This document shows positions 8,191-16,825 of a stretch of 64,000 nt of DNA, one piece after another. Numbering within the stretch: position 1 is the stretch's first letter; every line of letters starts with the position of its first letter. The translations under genes were made by a program, and so were the position numbers. Origin of the DNA: Lachnospiraceae bacterium (lineage in GTDB: Bacteria > Bacillota > Clostridia > Lachnospirales > Lachnospiraceae); contig JAILHT010000066.1 in NCBI GenBank assembly GCA_024695665.1, positions 1 to 64,000 on the forward strand, written 5' to 3'. Below the pieces are notes generated by a model, which ran no database searches, was not told the origin of the DNA, and saw only the letters and a list, made by a program, of their open reading frames with translations.

Positions 8191-9510
8191 ATGAATTACA
8201 CAAAAAAGAACGATTTTGCAAAGAAACCGCCGAGAGGATGGAACAGTTGGGATTGTTACGGTGCGAGTGTGACAGAGGATGTACTTAAGAAAAATGCCGA
8301 TTATATGGCAAAAAATCTTAAACAGTTCGGATATGAGTACATCGTTTGCGATATTCAGTGGTATGAGCCAAATGCCAGGTCATCACACTATACCGATTTT
8401 GCTGATCTTTGCATAGATGAGTATGGAAGAACCTATCCGGCAGAAAACCGTTTTCCCTCATCAAAAGGAGGGTCAGGCTTTAAGAATATCGCCGACTATG
8501 TTCATGAAAAAGGCTTGAAATTCGGAATTCACATTATGAGAGGAATTCCAAGAATGGCCGTTCATATGAATTTGCCTGTCAAGGGTACGGAATATAAGGC
8601 GAGAGATATTGCCCATGCATCATCCATATGCTGCTGGAACACGGATATGTACGGACTGGATGCCTCCAGGCCGGGAGCACAGGAATATGTAGATTCTCTT
8701 ATGGAACTATACGCATCCTGGGGAGTTGATTTTATAAAGATTGATGATATCTGTGTGAATTATAAAATCCCGGGTGATGAGTCGACGATTTCGTATTGTG
8801 CGGACGAAATAGAAATGTACAGACGTGCTATCGACAAGTGCAAAAGAGAGATAGTTTTGAGCTTGTCACCGGGCCCTGCCATGTTGAGCGAAGCAAAGCA
8901 TCTTTGCGAGAATGCGAATATGTGGAGAATTACAAACGATTTCTGGGACGACTGGAGACTCTTGTACAACATGTTTGAGAGATGCAATGAGTGGAGTGAA
9001 TATGTGAGCGAGGGATGTTATCCTGATTGCGATATGATACCGGTTGGACATCTTTCTATAATAGGAGAGGAAAACGGAAAAACCGATAGATATACATGTT
9101 TTACTAAAGACGAGCAAAAAACAATGATCACACTCTGGAGTATATTTGGTTCACCTTTGATCTTGGGGTGCGAACTTACAGATCTCGATGAGTGGACCAA
9201 AGAACTTGTGACAAACAGTGAAGTGCTTGAACTTGACAATAATGGCAAGAATGCAAGACAGGTAAAGAGAAGCACAAAACATGTTATCTGGACTGCATGC
9301 GGTGAGGATGAATCATTGTATGTTGCAGTATTCAATATCGGAGGATGGAGAGAAAAGTTTGCAGTACGAGGCGAGGACATAAACGCATCCGGTGTATATA
9401 AAATCAGAGATTTGTGGGAGCATAAGGAATTGGGTGAGTTTAATGAAACAATGACAGTTGAACTGGATTCGCATGCCTGCAAATTGTTTAAATTGTCAAA
9501 AATGAGTTAA
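8191..9510 (+). CDS. GH27 alpha-galactosidase-like hydrolase
   Basis: A 439-aa protein of family GH27 (clan GH-D), recognised by PRGWNSWDCYGASVTE near the N-terminus. Catalytic candidates are Asp185 in FIKIDD (nucleophile) and Asp250 in WRITND (acid/base). A C-terminal beta domain starts at about residue 345. No signal peptide is visible. It is 15 bases after the GH36 gene, so two alpha-galactosidases of different families are made from one message, perhaps for different linkages or chain lengths. GH27 also contains isomalto-dextranases, alpha-N-acetylgalactosaminidases and beta-L-arabinopyranosidases, so the sugar is inferred. Confidence 0.8.
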   Translation: MNYTKKNDFAKKPPRGWNSWDCYGASVTEDVLKKNADYMAKNLKQFGYEYIVCDIQWYEPNARSSHYTDFADLCIDEYGRTYPAENRFPSSKGGSGFKNIADYVHEKGLKFGIHIMRGIPRMAVHMNLPVKGTEYKARDIAHASSICCWNTDMYGLDASRPGAQEYVDSLMELYASWGVDFIKIDDICVNYKIPGDESTISYCADEIEMYRRAIDKCKREIVLSLSPGPAMLSEAKHLCENANMWRITNDFWDDWRLLYNMFERCNEWSEYVSEGCYPDCDMIPVGHLSIIGEENGKTDRYTCFTKDEQKTMITLWSIFGSPLILGCELTDLDEWTKELVTNSEVLELDNNGKNARQVKRSTKHVIWTACGEDESLYVAVFNIGGWREKFAVRGEDINASGVYKIRDLWEHKELGEFNETMTVELDSHACKLFKLSKMS

Positions 9511-9558
9511 AATTGTATTAAATACATGCTATGTATGTGTAACAATGCAAGTCATATG

Positions 9559-9603
9559 TGCTATAATCGAGAGGAATTTCCCGGGAGGGATTCCTCTTGT
9601 TTT
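9559..9603 (+). promoter_or_regulatory. Extended -10 promoter overlapping a terminator-like hairpin
   Basis: TGcTATAAT (9559-9567) is an extended -10 promoter for the AI-2E-type gene; the -35 region (GTAACA at 9539) is weak. Four bases further a hairpin begins (GAGGAAT 9571-9577 pairing with ATTCCTC 9590-9596) followed by TTGTTTTA. The hairpin probably ends the upstream galactosidase operon, so promoter and terminator are interleaved. Confidence 0.5.
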
Positions 9604-9694
9604 ATCTCAGTGAGTATTGGCGCTCGGCCGTGTTATCTCGGACCGTGAAAGAATTGGAATTGAAATTATAATATGGGGAGAAAGAAGGTTGTAA

Positions 9695-10870
9695 ATGAAT
9701 TTAAAAAACATAAAAGATGAGAAATGGTTTCCGTATACAGTTGCGGGATGTTCGACCGTTTTATTCTTTTTTCTGTTACAAAATATAAATGTTTTGGGAA
9801 CTTTTTTTTCGTGGATCGGTATATTGATTTCACCTTTGCTTGTAGGGGTTGTCATAGCATATCTTATCAATCCGATTGCGATGTTTGTTGAGAAACAGAT
9901 AATGGAGCGGTTGAATGTAAAGAAAAAAAAGATAAGATGGGGCGCATCAGTCGGGATAGCCTTCATTCTGGTTGCACTTGTACTTGCACTTTTACTTGTG
10001 GCTCTCATACCGTCTCTGGTTGAGAGTATAACAACTTTTGTCTCAAATCTTAACGATTATCAGGCTTCTTTTGAAGGATTTTTAAAGAAAAGTGACGGGA
10101 CGCCGAACACGGATTTGAACAAAACTGTTGACTCTCTGGTCGATAAGTTAAAGGACTATTTCCCGACATTGACTGAAAATCTTTTGTCAAATTCGGCGGG
10201 AATAGGACATTCAATGACAAATTTCGGCCTTGGGATTATTTTGGCGATATATTTTCTTTTGGATAAGAGTGATATAACACCATGGATTTCGAGGATTTTC
10301 CAAAAGATCACAAGCCCTGAGAATTACAAAAAACTCGTAGACTTCAGTGTTAAGTGCAACAGCATTCTTCTCAGATATATATCCTGCTCTGTTCTTGAGG
10401 CTTTTTTGGTTGGAGTTGCAAATGCGGTATTTATGATGATCTCACATATGCCTTTTGTGGCATTGCTGTCGGTTGTTGTCGGCGTGACAAATCTTGCGCC
10501 TACATTCGGACCTATCATCGGATGTGTAATAGGAATGTTTATTCTTTTTCTCATAAAACCGATTTATGCACTTTACTTTTTGGGATTTACACTTGTTATC
10601 CAGACACTTGACGGTTATGTTATAAAACCTAAGCTCTTTGGCAATACACTTGGGGTTTCCTCTTTGTGGATATTGATTTCCATTATTTGCGGAGGAAAAA
10701 TGTTTGGAGTAGTCGGCGTTCTATTTGCAATTCCGTTTGCGGCTATAGTTCAGTATCTGCTCGAGGAAATATTGTTCCCGAAACAGGATAACGGACACAG
10801 AAGTATGCCTTGGGAGCACCATTCAAAGACGAAAAAAGAAGATTCGACCGACACGGAGGAAGAAGAGTGA
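9695..10870 (+). CDS. AI-2E family transporter (PerM/YtvI-like)
   Basis: A 391-aa multi-pass membrane protein of the AI-2E/PerM family. It has two N-terminal helices, a central soluble region (about residues 110-170) and a C-terminal block of helices with the family signatures YVIKPKLFGNTLGVSSLW and TNLAPTFGP. Members have been linked to autoinducer export, Na+/H+ antiport and membrane insertion; this one cannot be assigned a substrate. It ends in a charged Glu-rich tail. The gene overlaps the next small membrane protein gene by four bases, so the two are probably co-translated. Confidence 0.82.
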   Translation: MNLKNIKDEKWFPYTVAGCSTVLFFFLLQNINVLGTFFSWIGILISPLLVGVVIAYLINPIAMFVEKQIMERLNVKKKKIRWGASVGIAFILVALVLALLLVALIPSLVESITTFVSNLNDYQASFEGFLKKSDGTPNTDLNKTVDSLVDKLKDYFPTLTENLLSNSAGIGHSMTNFGLGIILAIYFLLDKSDITPWISRIFQKITSPENYKKLVDFSVKCNSILLRYISCSVLEAFLVGVANAVFMMISHMPFVALLSVVVGVTNLAPTFGPIIGCVIGMFILFLIKPIYALYFLGFTLVIQTLDGYVIKPKLFGNTLGVSSLWILISIICGGKMFGVVGVLFAIPFAAIVQYLLEEILFPKQDNGHRSMPWEHHSKTKKEDSTDTEEEE

Positions 10871-11106
10871 AAAAGATAAAAAGAATACTTGCGGTAATAG
10901 GGATTATTATCCTTTTGGGATTGTATCTCTCAACACTTATATTTGCTCTTATAGGAAGTGAGAGGGCACTTGATTATCTCAAGGTATCTGTGTATGCAAC
11001 AATAGTTGTACCGGTTTTGATATGGGCATATATGTTTGTATATAAGCTTATGAAGGGCGATGAAAACAAACCTGAGATTCCTTCGGAGGATGAAAAGAAA
11101 GATTGA
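10867..11106 (+). CDS. Small two-helix membrane protein
   Basis: A 79-aa protein with two hydrophobic segments (about residues 7-29 and 40-60) and a charged C-terminal tail. I do not recognise the family. The start is the GTG at 10867, which overlaps the upstream TGA (GTGA) and has GGAGG seven bases upstream at 10855-10859; an in-frame ATG at 10810 lies deep in the previous gene. Overlap with the AI-2E transporter gene suggests that the two products work together. Confidence 0.65.
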   Translation: MKKIKRILAVIGIIILLGLYLSTLIFALIGSERALDYLKVSVYATIVVPVLIWAYMFVYKLMKGDENKPEIPSEDEKKD

Positions 11107-11131
11107 AAATGTAGGTGTTATTTGTTATACT
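11103..11131 (+). promoter_or_regulatory. Promoter of SEC-C protein gene
   Basis: TTGAAA (11103-11108), 17-bp spacer, TATACT (11126-11131), with an extended TGt before the -10. It overlaps the stop codon of the upstream gene and lies about 45 bases before the SEC-C start codon. Confidence 0.6.
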
Positions 11132-11177
11132 GATACTTGCTTTTTAAGAAGACTATTATATTGAGGTGGTATATAAA

Positions 11178-11678
11178 ATGGCATTATTACAGGATTGGCA
11201 GAAAGTTGCCTACAACGAGAAAACAAACAAAGGAGAACTTCAGAAGTTTTGGCAGAGATATTTCCTTCTTGAAAAGGGAGTTTACGAGAAACTTCTTGAG
11301 AACCCTGATGAGGTCGTAGAGGGAACAGTAAAAGAACTTGCCGATAAATATGAGCTTTCAATTATGGATATGACCGGTTTCCTTGATGGAATCAATGACA
11401 GCCTTGTAGAACCGAACCCAATCGAGACAATGGAGGAAGATACAAAAGTAAGCCTTCATTTCGATAAGGAAAAACTTTACAAGAATATGGTGGATGCAAA
11501 GGCTGACTGGCTCTACAATATTCCTGCATGGGAGAAGATCTTCGATGAGGATAAGAGAAAAGCACTTTACCTTGAGCAGAAGAAGTCCGGTACTGTGATT
11601 GTTGGAAAGAAGGTCGGAAGAAACGATCCTTGTCCATGTGGCAGCGGTAAGAAATATAAATATTGCTGCGGAAGATAA
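11178..11678 (+). CDS. SEC-C metal-binding motif protein
   Basis: A 166-aa soluble protein ending in a SEC-C zinc-binding motif ([20 protein letters not shown]), the same motif found at the C-terminus of SecA. The rest is mostly helical and I do not recognise another domain. I start at the ATG at 11178, eight bases after GAGGTGG at 11163-11169; the in-frame ATG at 11166 has no ribosome binding site. The gene is monocistronic, with its own promoter upstream and a strong terminator downstream. Function unknown; SEC-C tails usually mediate metal-dependent protein or ribosome contacts. Confidence 0.75.
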   Translation: MALLQDWQKVAYNEKTNKGELQKFWQRYFLLEKGVYEKLLENPDEVVEGTVKELADKYELSIMDMTGFLDGINDSLVEPNPIETMEEDTKVSLHFDKEKLYKNMVDAKADWLYNIPAWEKIFDEDKRKALYLEQKKSGTVIVGKKVGRNDPCPCGSGKKYKYCCGR

Positions 11679-11740
11679 TATATAGGATATTATACTTTGC
11701 GGTTTTGATTCAGATTTTATTTATATGATAAAATATCATA

Positions 11741-11779
11741 AAGACAGTTTGGAAATTTTTCCAAACTGTCTTTTTTTTG
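11741..11779 (+). terminator. Intrinsic terminator after SEC-C gene
   Basis: A perfect 13-bp stem (11741-11753 with 11760-11772), a 6-base loop and a run of eight T. Confidence 0.9.
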
Positions 11780-11789
11780 CGCAAATCTA

Positions 11790-11818
11790 TTGATTATATG
11801 GGGATTTTGGACTATAAT
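11790..11818 (+). promoter_or_regulatory. dcw cluster promoter (PmraZ)
   Basis: TTGATT (11790-11795), a 17-bp spacer and a perfect TATAAT (11813-11818) place the start of transcription near 11825, exactly where the AAAGTGG repeats begin. This is the likely main promoter for mraZ and the downstream division and cell-wall genes. Confidence 0.7.
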
Positions 11819-11824
11819 CAGAGA

Positions 11825-11864
11825 AAAGTGGTGGAAAGTGGTGCAAAATACCATAAAGTGGAGA
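11825..11864 (+). promoter_or_regulatory. MraZ box array
   Basis: Four consecutive 10-bp units: AAAGTGGTGG (11825), AAAGTGGTGC (11835), a degenerate AAAATACCAT (11845) and AAAGTGGAGA (11855). Helically phased direct repeats upstream of mraZ are the known binding sites of MraZ (an AAAGTG-type box is described in mollicutes, TGGGN in E. coli). Their position at and just after the presumed +1 predicts autorepression of the dcw operon. Confidence 0.7.
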
Positions 11865-11871
11865 GTACCAT

Positions 11872-12303
11872 ATGTTGATGGGAGAGTTTAATCATACAAT
11901 CGATACTAAAGGGCGAGTTATCATCCCTTCGAAGTTCAGAGAGTCGCTGGGCGATGCGTTTGTTGTCACCAAGGGACTTGACGGATGTCTTTTCGGTTAC
12001 CCAATTGACGAATGGAAAAAAATAGAAGAAAAGTTCAGAAGCATTCCACTTACCACTAAAGATGCCAGAAAGTTCTCGAGATTTTTCTTTGCCGGCGCTG
12101 CCGATCTGGAACTTGATAAGCAGGGAAGAATCTTACTTCCGCAGGTTTTGAGAGAGTATGCTTCACTTACAAAAGATATAGTTGTAGTCGGTGTATTGAA
12201 CAGAATCGAAATCTGGGATAAAGACAAATGGAACGAGAACAACAGTTACGATGACATGGATGAAATTGCAGAGCATATGGCTGAGCTGGGACTCGGCATT
12301 TGA
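11872..12303 (+). CDS. mraZ: Transcriptional regulator MraZ
   Basis: A 143-aa protein with two SpoVT/AbrB-like swapped-hairpin DNA-binding repeats ([14 protein letters not shown] near residue 12 and [14 protein letters not shown] near 82). MraZ forms a ring-shaped oligomer that binds repeats in front of its own gene and controls the division/cell-wall cluster. The first gene of the cluster, it sits directly behind the repeat array at 11825-11864. Start is the ATG at 11872 (MLMGEF), with GGAG at 11860-11863; an ATG two codons later is also possible. Confidence 0.95.
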   Translation: MLMGEFNHTIDTKGRVIIPSKFRESLGDAFVVTKGLDGCLFGYPIDEWKKIEEKFRSIPLTTKDARKFSRFFFAGAADLELDKQGRILLPQVLREYASLTKDIVVVGVLNRIEIWDKDKWNENNSYDDMDEIAEHMAELGLGI

Positions 12304-12318
12304 CAAGCAGAGGTTTGA

Positions 12319-13260
12319 ATGGAATTTAAACACAAGTCGGTCCTTTTAGAGGAAGTAATTGAAAATCTGAATATAAAACCTGACGGGATATATGTCGACG
12401 GTACACTTGGAGGCGCAGGACATTCGAGCGAGATTGTAAAACGCTTGGGGGAAGGCGGAAGACTTATTGGCATTGATCAGGATTCCGATGCCATAAAGGC
12501 TGCTACCGAAAGGCTTGCTCCTTACAAAGACAAGGTCACGATTGTCAGAGACAATTACTGCAATATGAAGAGCGTATTGGACTCACTTAATATAGAAAGA
12601 GTTGACGGCATATTGCTTGACCTGGGAGTCTCATCATATCAGTTGGATTCAAAGGACAGAGGTTTTACCTACAGAGAGGAAGATGCTCTTCTTGATATGA
12701 GAATGGATGATAGAAATCCGATGACTGCCGCGGATATCATAAATGATTACAGTGAAGGAGAACTCACGAGAATACTTAAGGAATACGGCGAGGAGAGATT
12801 TGCAAAAAAGATAGCCTCAAATATTTGTACGGCAAGGGAAAACAAAAGGATTGAAACTGCCGGTGAGTTGAATGAAATCATAAAAAATTCCATTCCGATG
12901 AAGTACAGAGCAAACGGAGGACATCCTTCAAAGAGAACTTATCAGGCGATCCGAATAGAATTAAACAGAGAACTTGATGTTCTTAAAAACAGTCTTGATG
13001 ATATGATATCGAAATTGAGTGACGGAGGAAGGCTTTGTGTCATAACATTCCATTCGTTGGAAGATAGAATTGTAAAGAACAATTTTAAAACAAATGAAAA
13101 TCCTTGTACCTGCCCTAAGAATTTTCCGGTATGTGTCTGCGGGAAAAAATCAAAAGGAAAAGTCATATCAAGGAAACCTATTCTTCCCAGCGAGGAAGAG
13201 CTGGAGACAAACTCCAGATCGAAGAGTGCAAAACTCAGAGTTTTTGAAAGAAAACACTAA
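12319..13260 (+). CDS. rsmH: 16S rRNA (cytosine1402-N4)-methyltransferase
   Basis: A 313-aa SAM-dependent methyltransferase that N4-methylates C1402 in the decoding centre of 16S rRNA. The family signatures are plain: [13 protein letters not shown], the SAM loop [48 protein letters not shown], and [12 protein letters not shown] near the end. A Cys-rich segment ([13 protein letters not shown]) near residue 260 is typical of the family. It follows mraZ by 15 bases, the usual order. Confidence 0.96.
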   Translation: MEFKHKSVLLEEVIENLNIKPDGIYVDGTLGGAGHSSEIVKRLGEGGRLIGIDQDSDAIKAATERLAPYKDKVTIVRDNYCNMKSVLDSLNIERVDGILLDLGVSSYQLDSKDRGFTYREEDALLDMRMDDRNPMTAADIINDYSEGELTRILKEYGEERFAKKIASNICTARENKRIETAGELNEIIKNSIPMKYRANGGHPSKRTYQAIRIELNRELDVLKNSLDDMISKLSDGGRLCVITFHSLEDRIVKNNFKTNENPCTCPKNFPVCVCGKKSKGKVISRKPILPSEEELETNSRSKSAKLRVFERKH

Positions 13261-13320
13261 AAACTTTGCTTGAAAAAGATATATGAATAAAAGTTATATG
13301 AATTAAAAGGGATGATTAAT

Positions 13321-13785
13321 ATGAAAACAAATTACTATGTAGACGGAAATACAGTCAGAAGACTTCACGGCGAACCTGAAGAGAGAAGACAAAGAGCAGA
13401 GGAAGCCAGAAGAAAAAAACAGCATAGAGAGAATCTTAAAGCAGCAAGAAGAAATCAAGAGATTGCCCGCAATATGAGTTTCGGGTATGTTCTTTTCTGC
13501 ACTTTGGCGACCGTTCTTGTAGTAATGGCAAGCATCCAGTACATAAAAATTCAGACAGATGTAAACACACATCTGAAGACCATAGCAAACCTCGAATCGC
13601 AGGTTACAGATCTCAGAGCAGATAATGATGCTATGGAAAGAAGGATTGCAACTTCCGTGGATATTGATACAATAAGAGAAAAGGCATCGGGCGAGTTGGG
13701 TATGCACTATGCCAATGAAGGTCAGATAAAGACATTCTCCGTAAACGAGGGTGACTACATGAATCAGTATGCTGACCTTGAGTAA
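13321..13785 (+). CDS. ftsL: FtsL-like division protein
   Basis: A 154-aa bitopic membrane protein: a charged, Arg/Glu-rich cytoplasmic N-terminus (about 45 residues), one membrane helix (about 50-70), then a short extracellular coiled coil (NLESQVTDLRADNDAMERR). Size, topology and position between rsmH and the transpeptidase gene identify FtsL, which with DivIB and DivIC activates septal wall synthesis. I choose the ATG at 13321 because AGGGATGA lies at a suitable distance; the ATG at 13312 would be adjacent to the ribosome binding site. FtsL is poorly conserved, so position weighs heavily in the call. Confidence 0.8.
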   Translation: MKTNYYVDGNTVRRLHGEPEERRQRAEEARRKKQHRENLKAARRNQEIARNMSFGYVLFCTLATVLVVMASIQYIKIQTDVNTHLKTIANLESQVTDLRADNDAMERRIATSVDIDTIREKASGELGMHYANEGQIKTFSVNEGDYMNQYADLE

Positions 13786-13802
13786 TAATTCATGGAGAGC
13801 TT

Positions 13803-15767
13803 ATGTTTAACGTAAAATTAAAGAGAAATGAAAAACGGAAATTAACCCGGAGCGTGCGTAAGAAACTCATTTTATCTTTCGGTATTGTGGTTTTGGCACT
13901 GTTCGGGTTAATTTTCAGATTAATGTATATAGAGTATACCAGCGGTGAAAAGTACGAAAAAAAGGTCCTTTCACAGCAGGAGTACGACAGTAAGACCATA
14001 GCATATCAAAGAGGAAACATAACCGATACAAAGGGGTCGGTGCTTGCGACAAGTGTTGACGTTTACAATGTTATTTTGGACTGTAAAGTGCTTAGTCAGG
14101 AGAAAGAAAATATTGAACCTACACTAAAAGCGCTTGCCACAGCTTTTGAGGATCTCGACTATGACGAACTGTATCAGAAACTTAAAGACAATCCGTCAAA
14201 ACAGTATATGGTTCTTGAGAAGAAAAAGAGCTACGATGAGGTTCAGAAATTCATTCAGATGCAGGACGACTCTGAAAATTATCCTAATATATCCAGCAGT
14301 GGCGTGTGGATGGAGAAGGAATATGAAAGACAGTATCCGTACAGCTCGCTTGCATCATCTATTGTTGGTTTTGTCTCATCCGGAAACGTCGGAACGACAG
14401 GGCTTGAAAATTATTACAATACAACTTTAAACGGGACAAACGGAAGAGAATACGGATATTTGAATTCCGATAACAACTACGAAAAGACAATAAAGGAAGC
14501 TGAGGACGGAATGTCGATAGTGACAACTATCGATATAAATATTCAGTCGGCAGTGGAGCAGAAAATCCAGGATTTTATTGCAAATTATACGAACGGATAC
14601 AGGGAAGGCCGAGGCGCGACAAATATTTCGGTCCTTGTTATGGATCCGAACAACGGTGAAATTTTGGCACTTGCAGATGACAAGGAATATGATCTGAACA
14701 ATCCGAGAGATTTGAGTGGGTATTATACTGAGGAGGAATTGGCCGGATTGTCTGATGAAGATCAGTACAATGCTCTTAATGAGATATGGCAAAGTTACGG
14801 AGTGTCTTCAACTTATGAGCCGGGATCTGTAGCGAAACCTTTTACGGTGGCGATAGGACTTGAGACAGGAACTCTCACCGGTAATGAGGTGTACTACTGT
14901 GACGGATATGAGATTGTCGGTGGATCGAGAATAAGCTGTGTCAGCATATACGGACATGGGGAGGAAACGGTCGAAGGCGCGCTCATGGACTCCTGTAACG
15001 ATGCTCTTATGCAGATGTCATACAGTATAGGAATTGAGAATTTTACAAAATATCAGAATGTATTCGGATTTGGTCTTAAAACGAATGTCGATTTGCCGGG
15101 AGAAGCAAGGACGGACAGCCTTATATACACGGCCGACAACATGACGGCAGTCGATCTTGCGACAAACTCTTTCGGACAGAACTTTAATACTACGATGATT
15201 CAGCTCGGAAGTTCGTTTTGTTCCCTTATTAACGGAGGATATTATTATCAGCCTCATGTTGTAAGAAAGATTTTGGATTCCGACGGAAATACTATATCTA
15301 CCGTTTCACCGACATTATTGAAACAGACAGTATCCGAGGAGACGTCTGACACGGTCAGAGGTTACCTCGTGTCGGTTGTCTCGGACGGAACGGGAGCAAC
15401 TGCAAAAGTAAACGGTTATTCGATGGGAGGTAAAACCGGTACCGCTGAGAAGGTGGGAAGAGACGGAGAGAATTATCTTGTTTCTTTTATAGGTTTTGCA
15501 CCGGCTGAGAATCCTCAGGTGGTAATATATGCGATTATAGATGAGCCAAACGTTGAGGATCAGGCACATTCATCATATGCACAACAGCTTGTCAAAGATA
15601 TTCTTACTGAGATTCTTCCTTATATGAATATCTATATGGATGAGGAACTTGTCCCTGAGGAGAGCGAGGAAGAAGCTGTTGTTGAAGTTCAGGCTGAGGA
15701 GACGGTTGAAGGAACAACAGGCGATACCGCAGAAGTTACGGCAGAACCGGAGGCAGAGAACCAGTAA
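13803..15767 (+). CDS. Class B penicillin-binding protein (FtsI/PBP2B/SpoVD family)
   Basis: A 654-aa peptidoglycan transpeptidase with an N-terminal membrane anchor (about residues 20-42), a PBP dimerisation domain and a C-terminal transpeptidase domain. The active-site motifs are Ser342-V-A-Lys345 (PGSVAKP), Ser397-C-Asn399, and Lys544-T-G-T. It crosslinks septal peptidoglycan together with the FtsW-type glycosyltransferase encoded downstream. It lacks C-terminal PASTA repeats found in many Firmicute homologues and instead ends in a Glu/Val/Thr-rich low-complexity tail of about 45 residues. I leave the symbol blank because ftsI, pbpB and spoVD orthologues cannot be told apart here. Confidence 0.9.
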   Translation: MFNVKLKRNEKRKLTRSVRKKLILSFGIVVLALFGLIFRLMYIEYTSGEKYEKKVLSQQEYDSKTIAYQRGNITDTKGSVLATSVDVYNVILDCKVLSQEKENIEPTLKALATAFEDLDYDELYQKLKDNPSKQYMVLEKKKSYDEVQKFIQMQDDSENYPNISSSGVWMEKEYERQYPYSSLASSIVGFVSSGNVGTTGLENYYNTTLNGTNGREYGYLNSDNNYEKTIKEAEDGMSIVTTIDINIQSAVEQKIQDFIANYTNGYREGRGATNISVLVMDPNNGEILALADDKEYDLNNPRDLSGYYTEEELAGLSDEDQYNALNEIWQSYGVSSTYEPGSVAKPFTVAIGLETGTLTGNEVYYCDGYEIVGGSRISCVSIYGHGEETVEGALMDSCNDALMQMSYSIGIENFTKYQNVFGFGLKTNVDLPGEARTDSLIYTADNMTAVDLATNSFGQNFNTTMIQLGSSFCSLINGGYYYQPHVVRKILDSDGNTISTVSPTLLKQTVSEETSDTVRGYLVSVVSDGTGATAKVNGYSMGGKTGTAEKVGRDGENYLVSFIGFAPAENPQVVIYAIIDEPNVEDQAHSSYAQQLVKDILTEILPYMNIYMDEELVPEESEEEAVVEVQAEETVEGTTGDTAEVTAEPEAENQ

Positions 15768-15850
15768 CACAACCTGTGCTACTTTACACCGAGAAAAAAA
15801 TGCCCTATACTTGTTTAGTTATTTTTATATAGAAGAGAGGTAATTGTGTA

Positions 15851-16804
15851 ATGGGTTGGCATTTGGCACTGCCTGTATTTATATCTTTTTTTATTTCAGT
15901 TGTAACAGGACCGTTTTTGATACCTGTTTTAAGGAAACTTAAAGTCGGAAATACCGAGAGGGAAGAGTTGGAATCCCACCAAAAGAAAAACGGAACACCT
16001 ACGATGGGTGGACTTATGTTTTTGGCGGCAATACTTATAACTTCAATAATTTATGCCGGCAGATATCCGAAGATATTACCTGTTGTAATACTTACAATGG
16101 GATTTGGAATAATCGGATTTATAGATGATTATTTAAAAGTTGTTTTGAAAAGATCTGACGGTCTTATCGCTTGGCAGAAGATGCTTCTTCAGATTGTTGT
16201 AACGGCTTTGTTTGCTTTCTATATTATGAATTTTACGGACGTATCGCTTGATATTATTATTCCGTTTATGAACGGTTATAGGATTTCCATTGGCGTTCTT
16301 GCTGTTCCGGTTATGTTTTTTGCTGTAATTGGAACGGTGAACGGTACAAACTTTACCGATGGGGTGGATGGTCTTGCGACGAGCGTAACCATAGTGGTTG
16401 CATTGTTTTTTGCTGCGGCTTCCAATAAATTGGGATCTGAGACTGATATCATATGCCTTATCGTATTTGGCGCTCTCATGGGATTTCTTGTTTATAACGT
16501 ATATCCGGCAAAAGTGTTTATGGGAGATACAGGTTCTCTTGCACTCGGCGGATTTGTTGCCGGGGTCGCTTATATGTTAAATATGCCTTTGTTTATAATC
16601 ATTGTTGGTTTCATATATTTGATAGAAGTGCTTTCTGTTATCATCCAGGTGACATATTTCAAAAAAACACATGGAAAAAGAATTTTCAGAATGGCACCTA
16701 TCCATCATCATTTTGAACTTGGAGGATGGTCTGAGACCAAGGTGGTTGCGATATTTACAATTGTCACAGCACTTCTTGCTTTTTTTGCATATGCTGCAAT
16801 GTAG
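15851..16804 (+). CDS. mraY: Phospho-N-acetylmuramoyl-pentapeptide transferase
   Basis: A 317-aa integral membrane enzyme with ten predicted helices that transfers phospho-MurNAc-pentapeptide from UDP to undecaprenyl phosphate, making lipid I. Diagnostic sequences are GTPTMGG near residue 50, FIDDYLK, NGTNFTDGVDGLA and the His-rich loop APIHHHFELGGWSE close to the C-terminus. The start is preceded by GAGAGGTAATTGTG. The 83-base gap after the PBP gene shows no clear terminator. Confidence 0.96.
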   Translation: MGWHLALPVFISFFISVVTGPFLIPVLRKLKVGNTEREELESHQKKNGTPTMGGLMFLAAILITSIIYAGRYPKILPVVILTMGFGIIGFIDDYLKVVLKRSDGLIAWQKMLLQIVVTALFAFYIMNFTDVSLDIIIPFMNGYRISIGVLAVPVMFFAVIGTVNGTNFTDGVDGLATSVTIVVALFFAAASNKLGSETDIICLIVFGALMGFLVYNVYPAKVFMGDTGSLALGGFVAGVAYMLNMPLFIIIVGFIYLIEVLSVIIQVTYFKKTHGKRIFRMAPIHHHFELGGWSETKVVAIFTIVTALLAFFAYAAM

Positions 16805-16825
16805 AATTTTGGAGGTAAATTGGAA

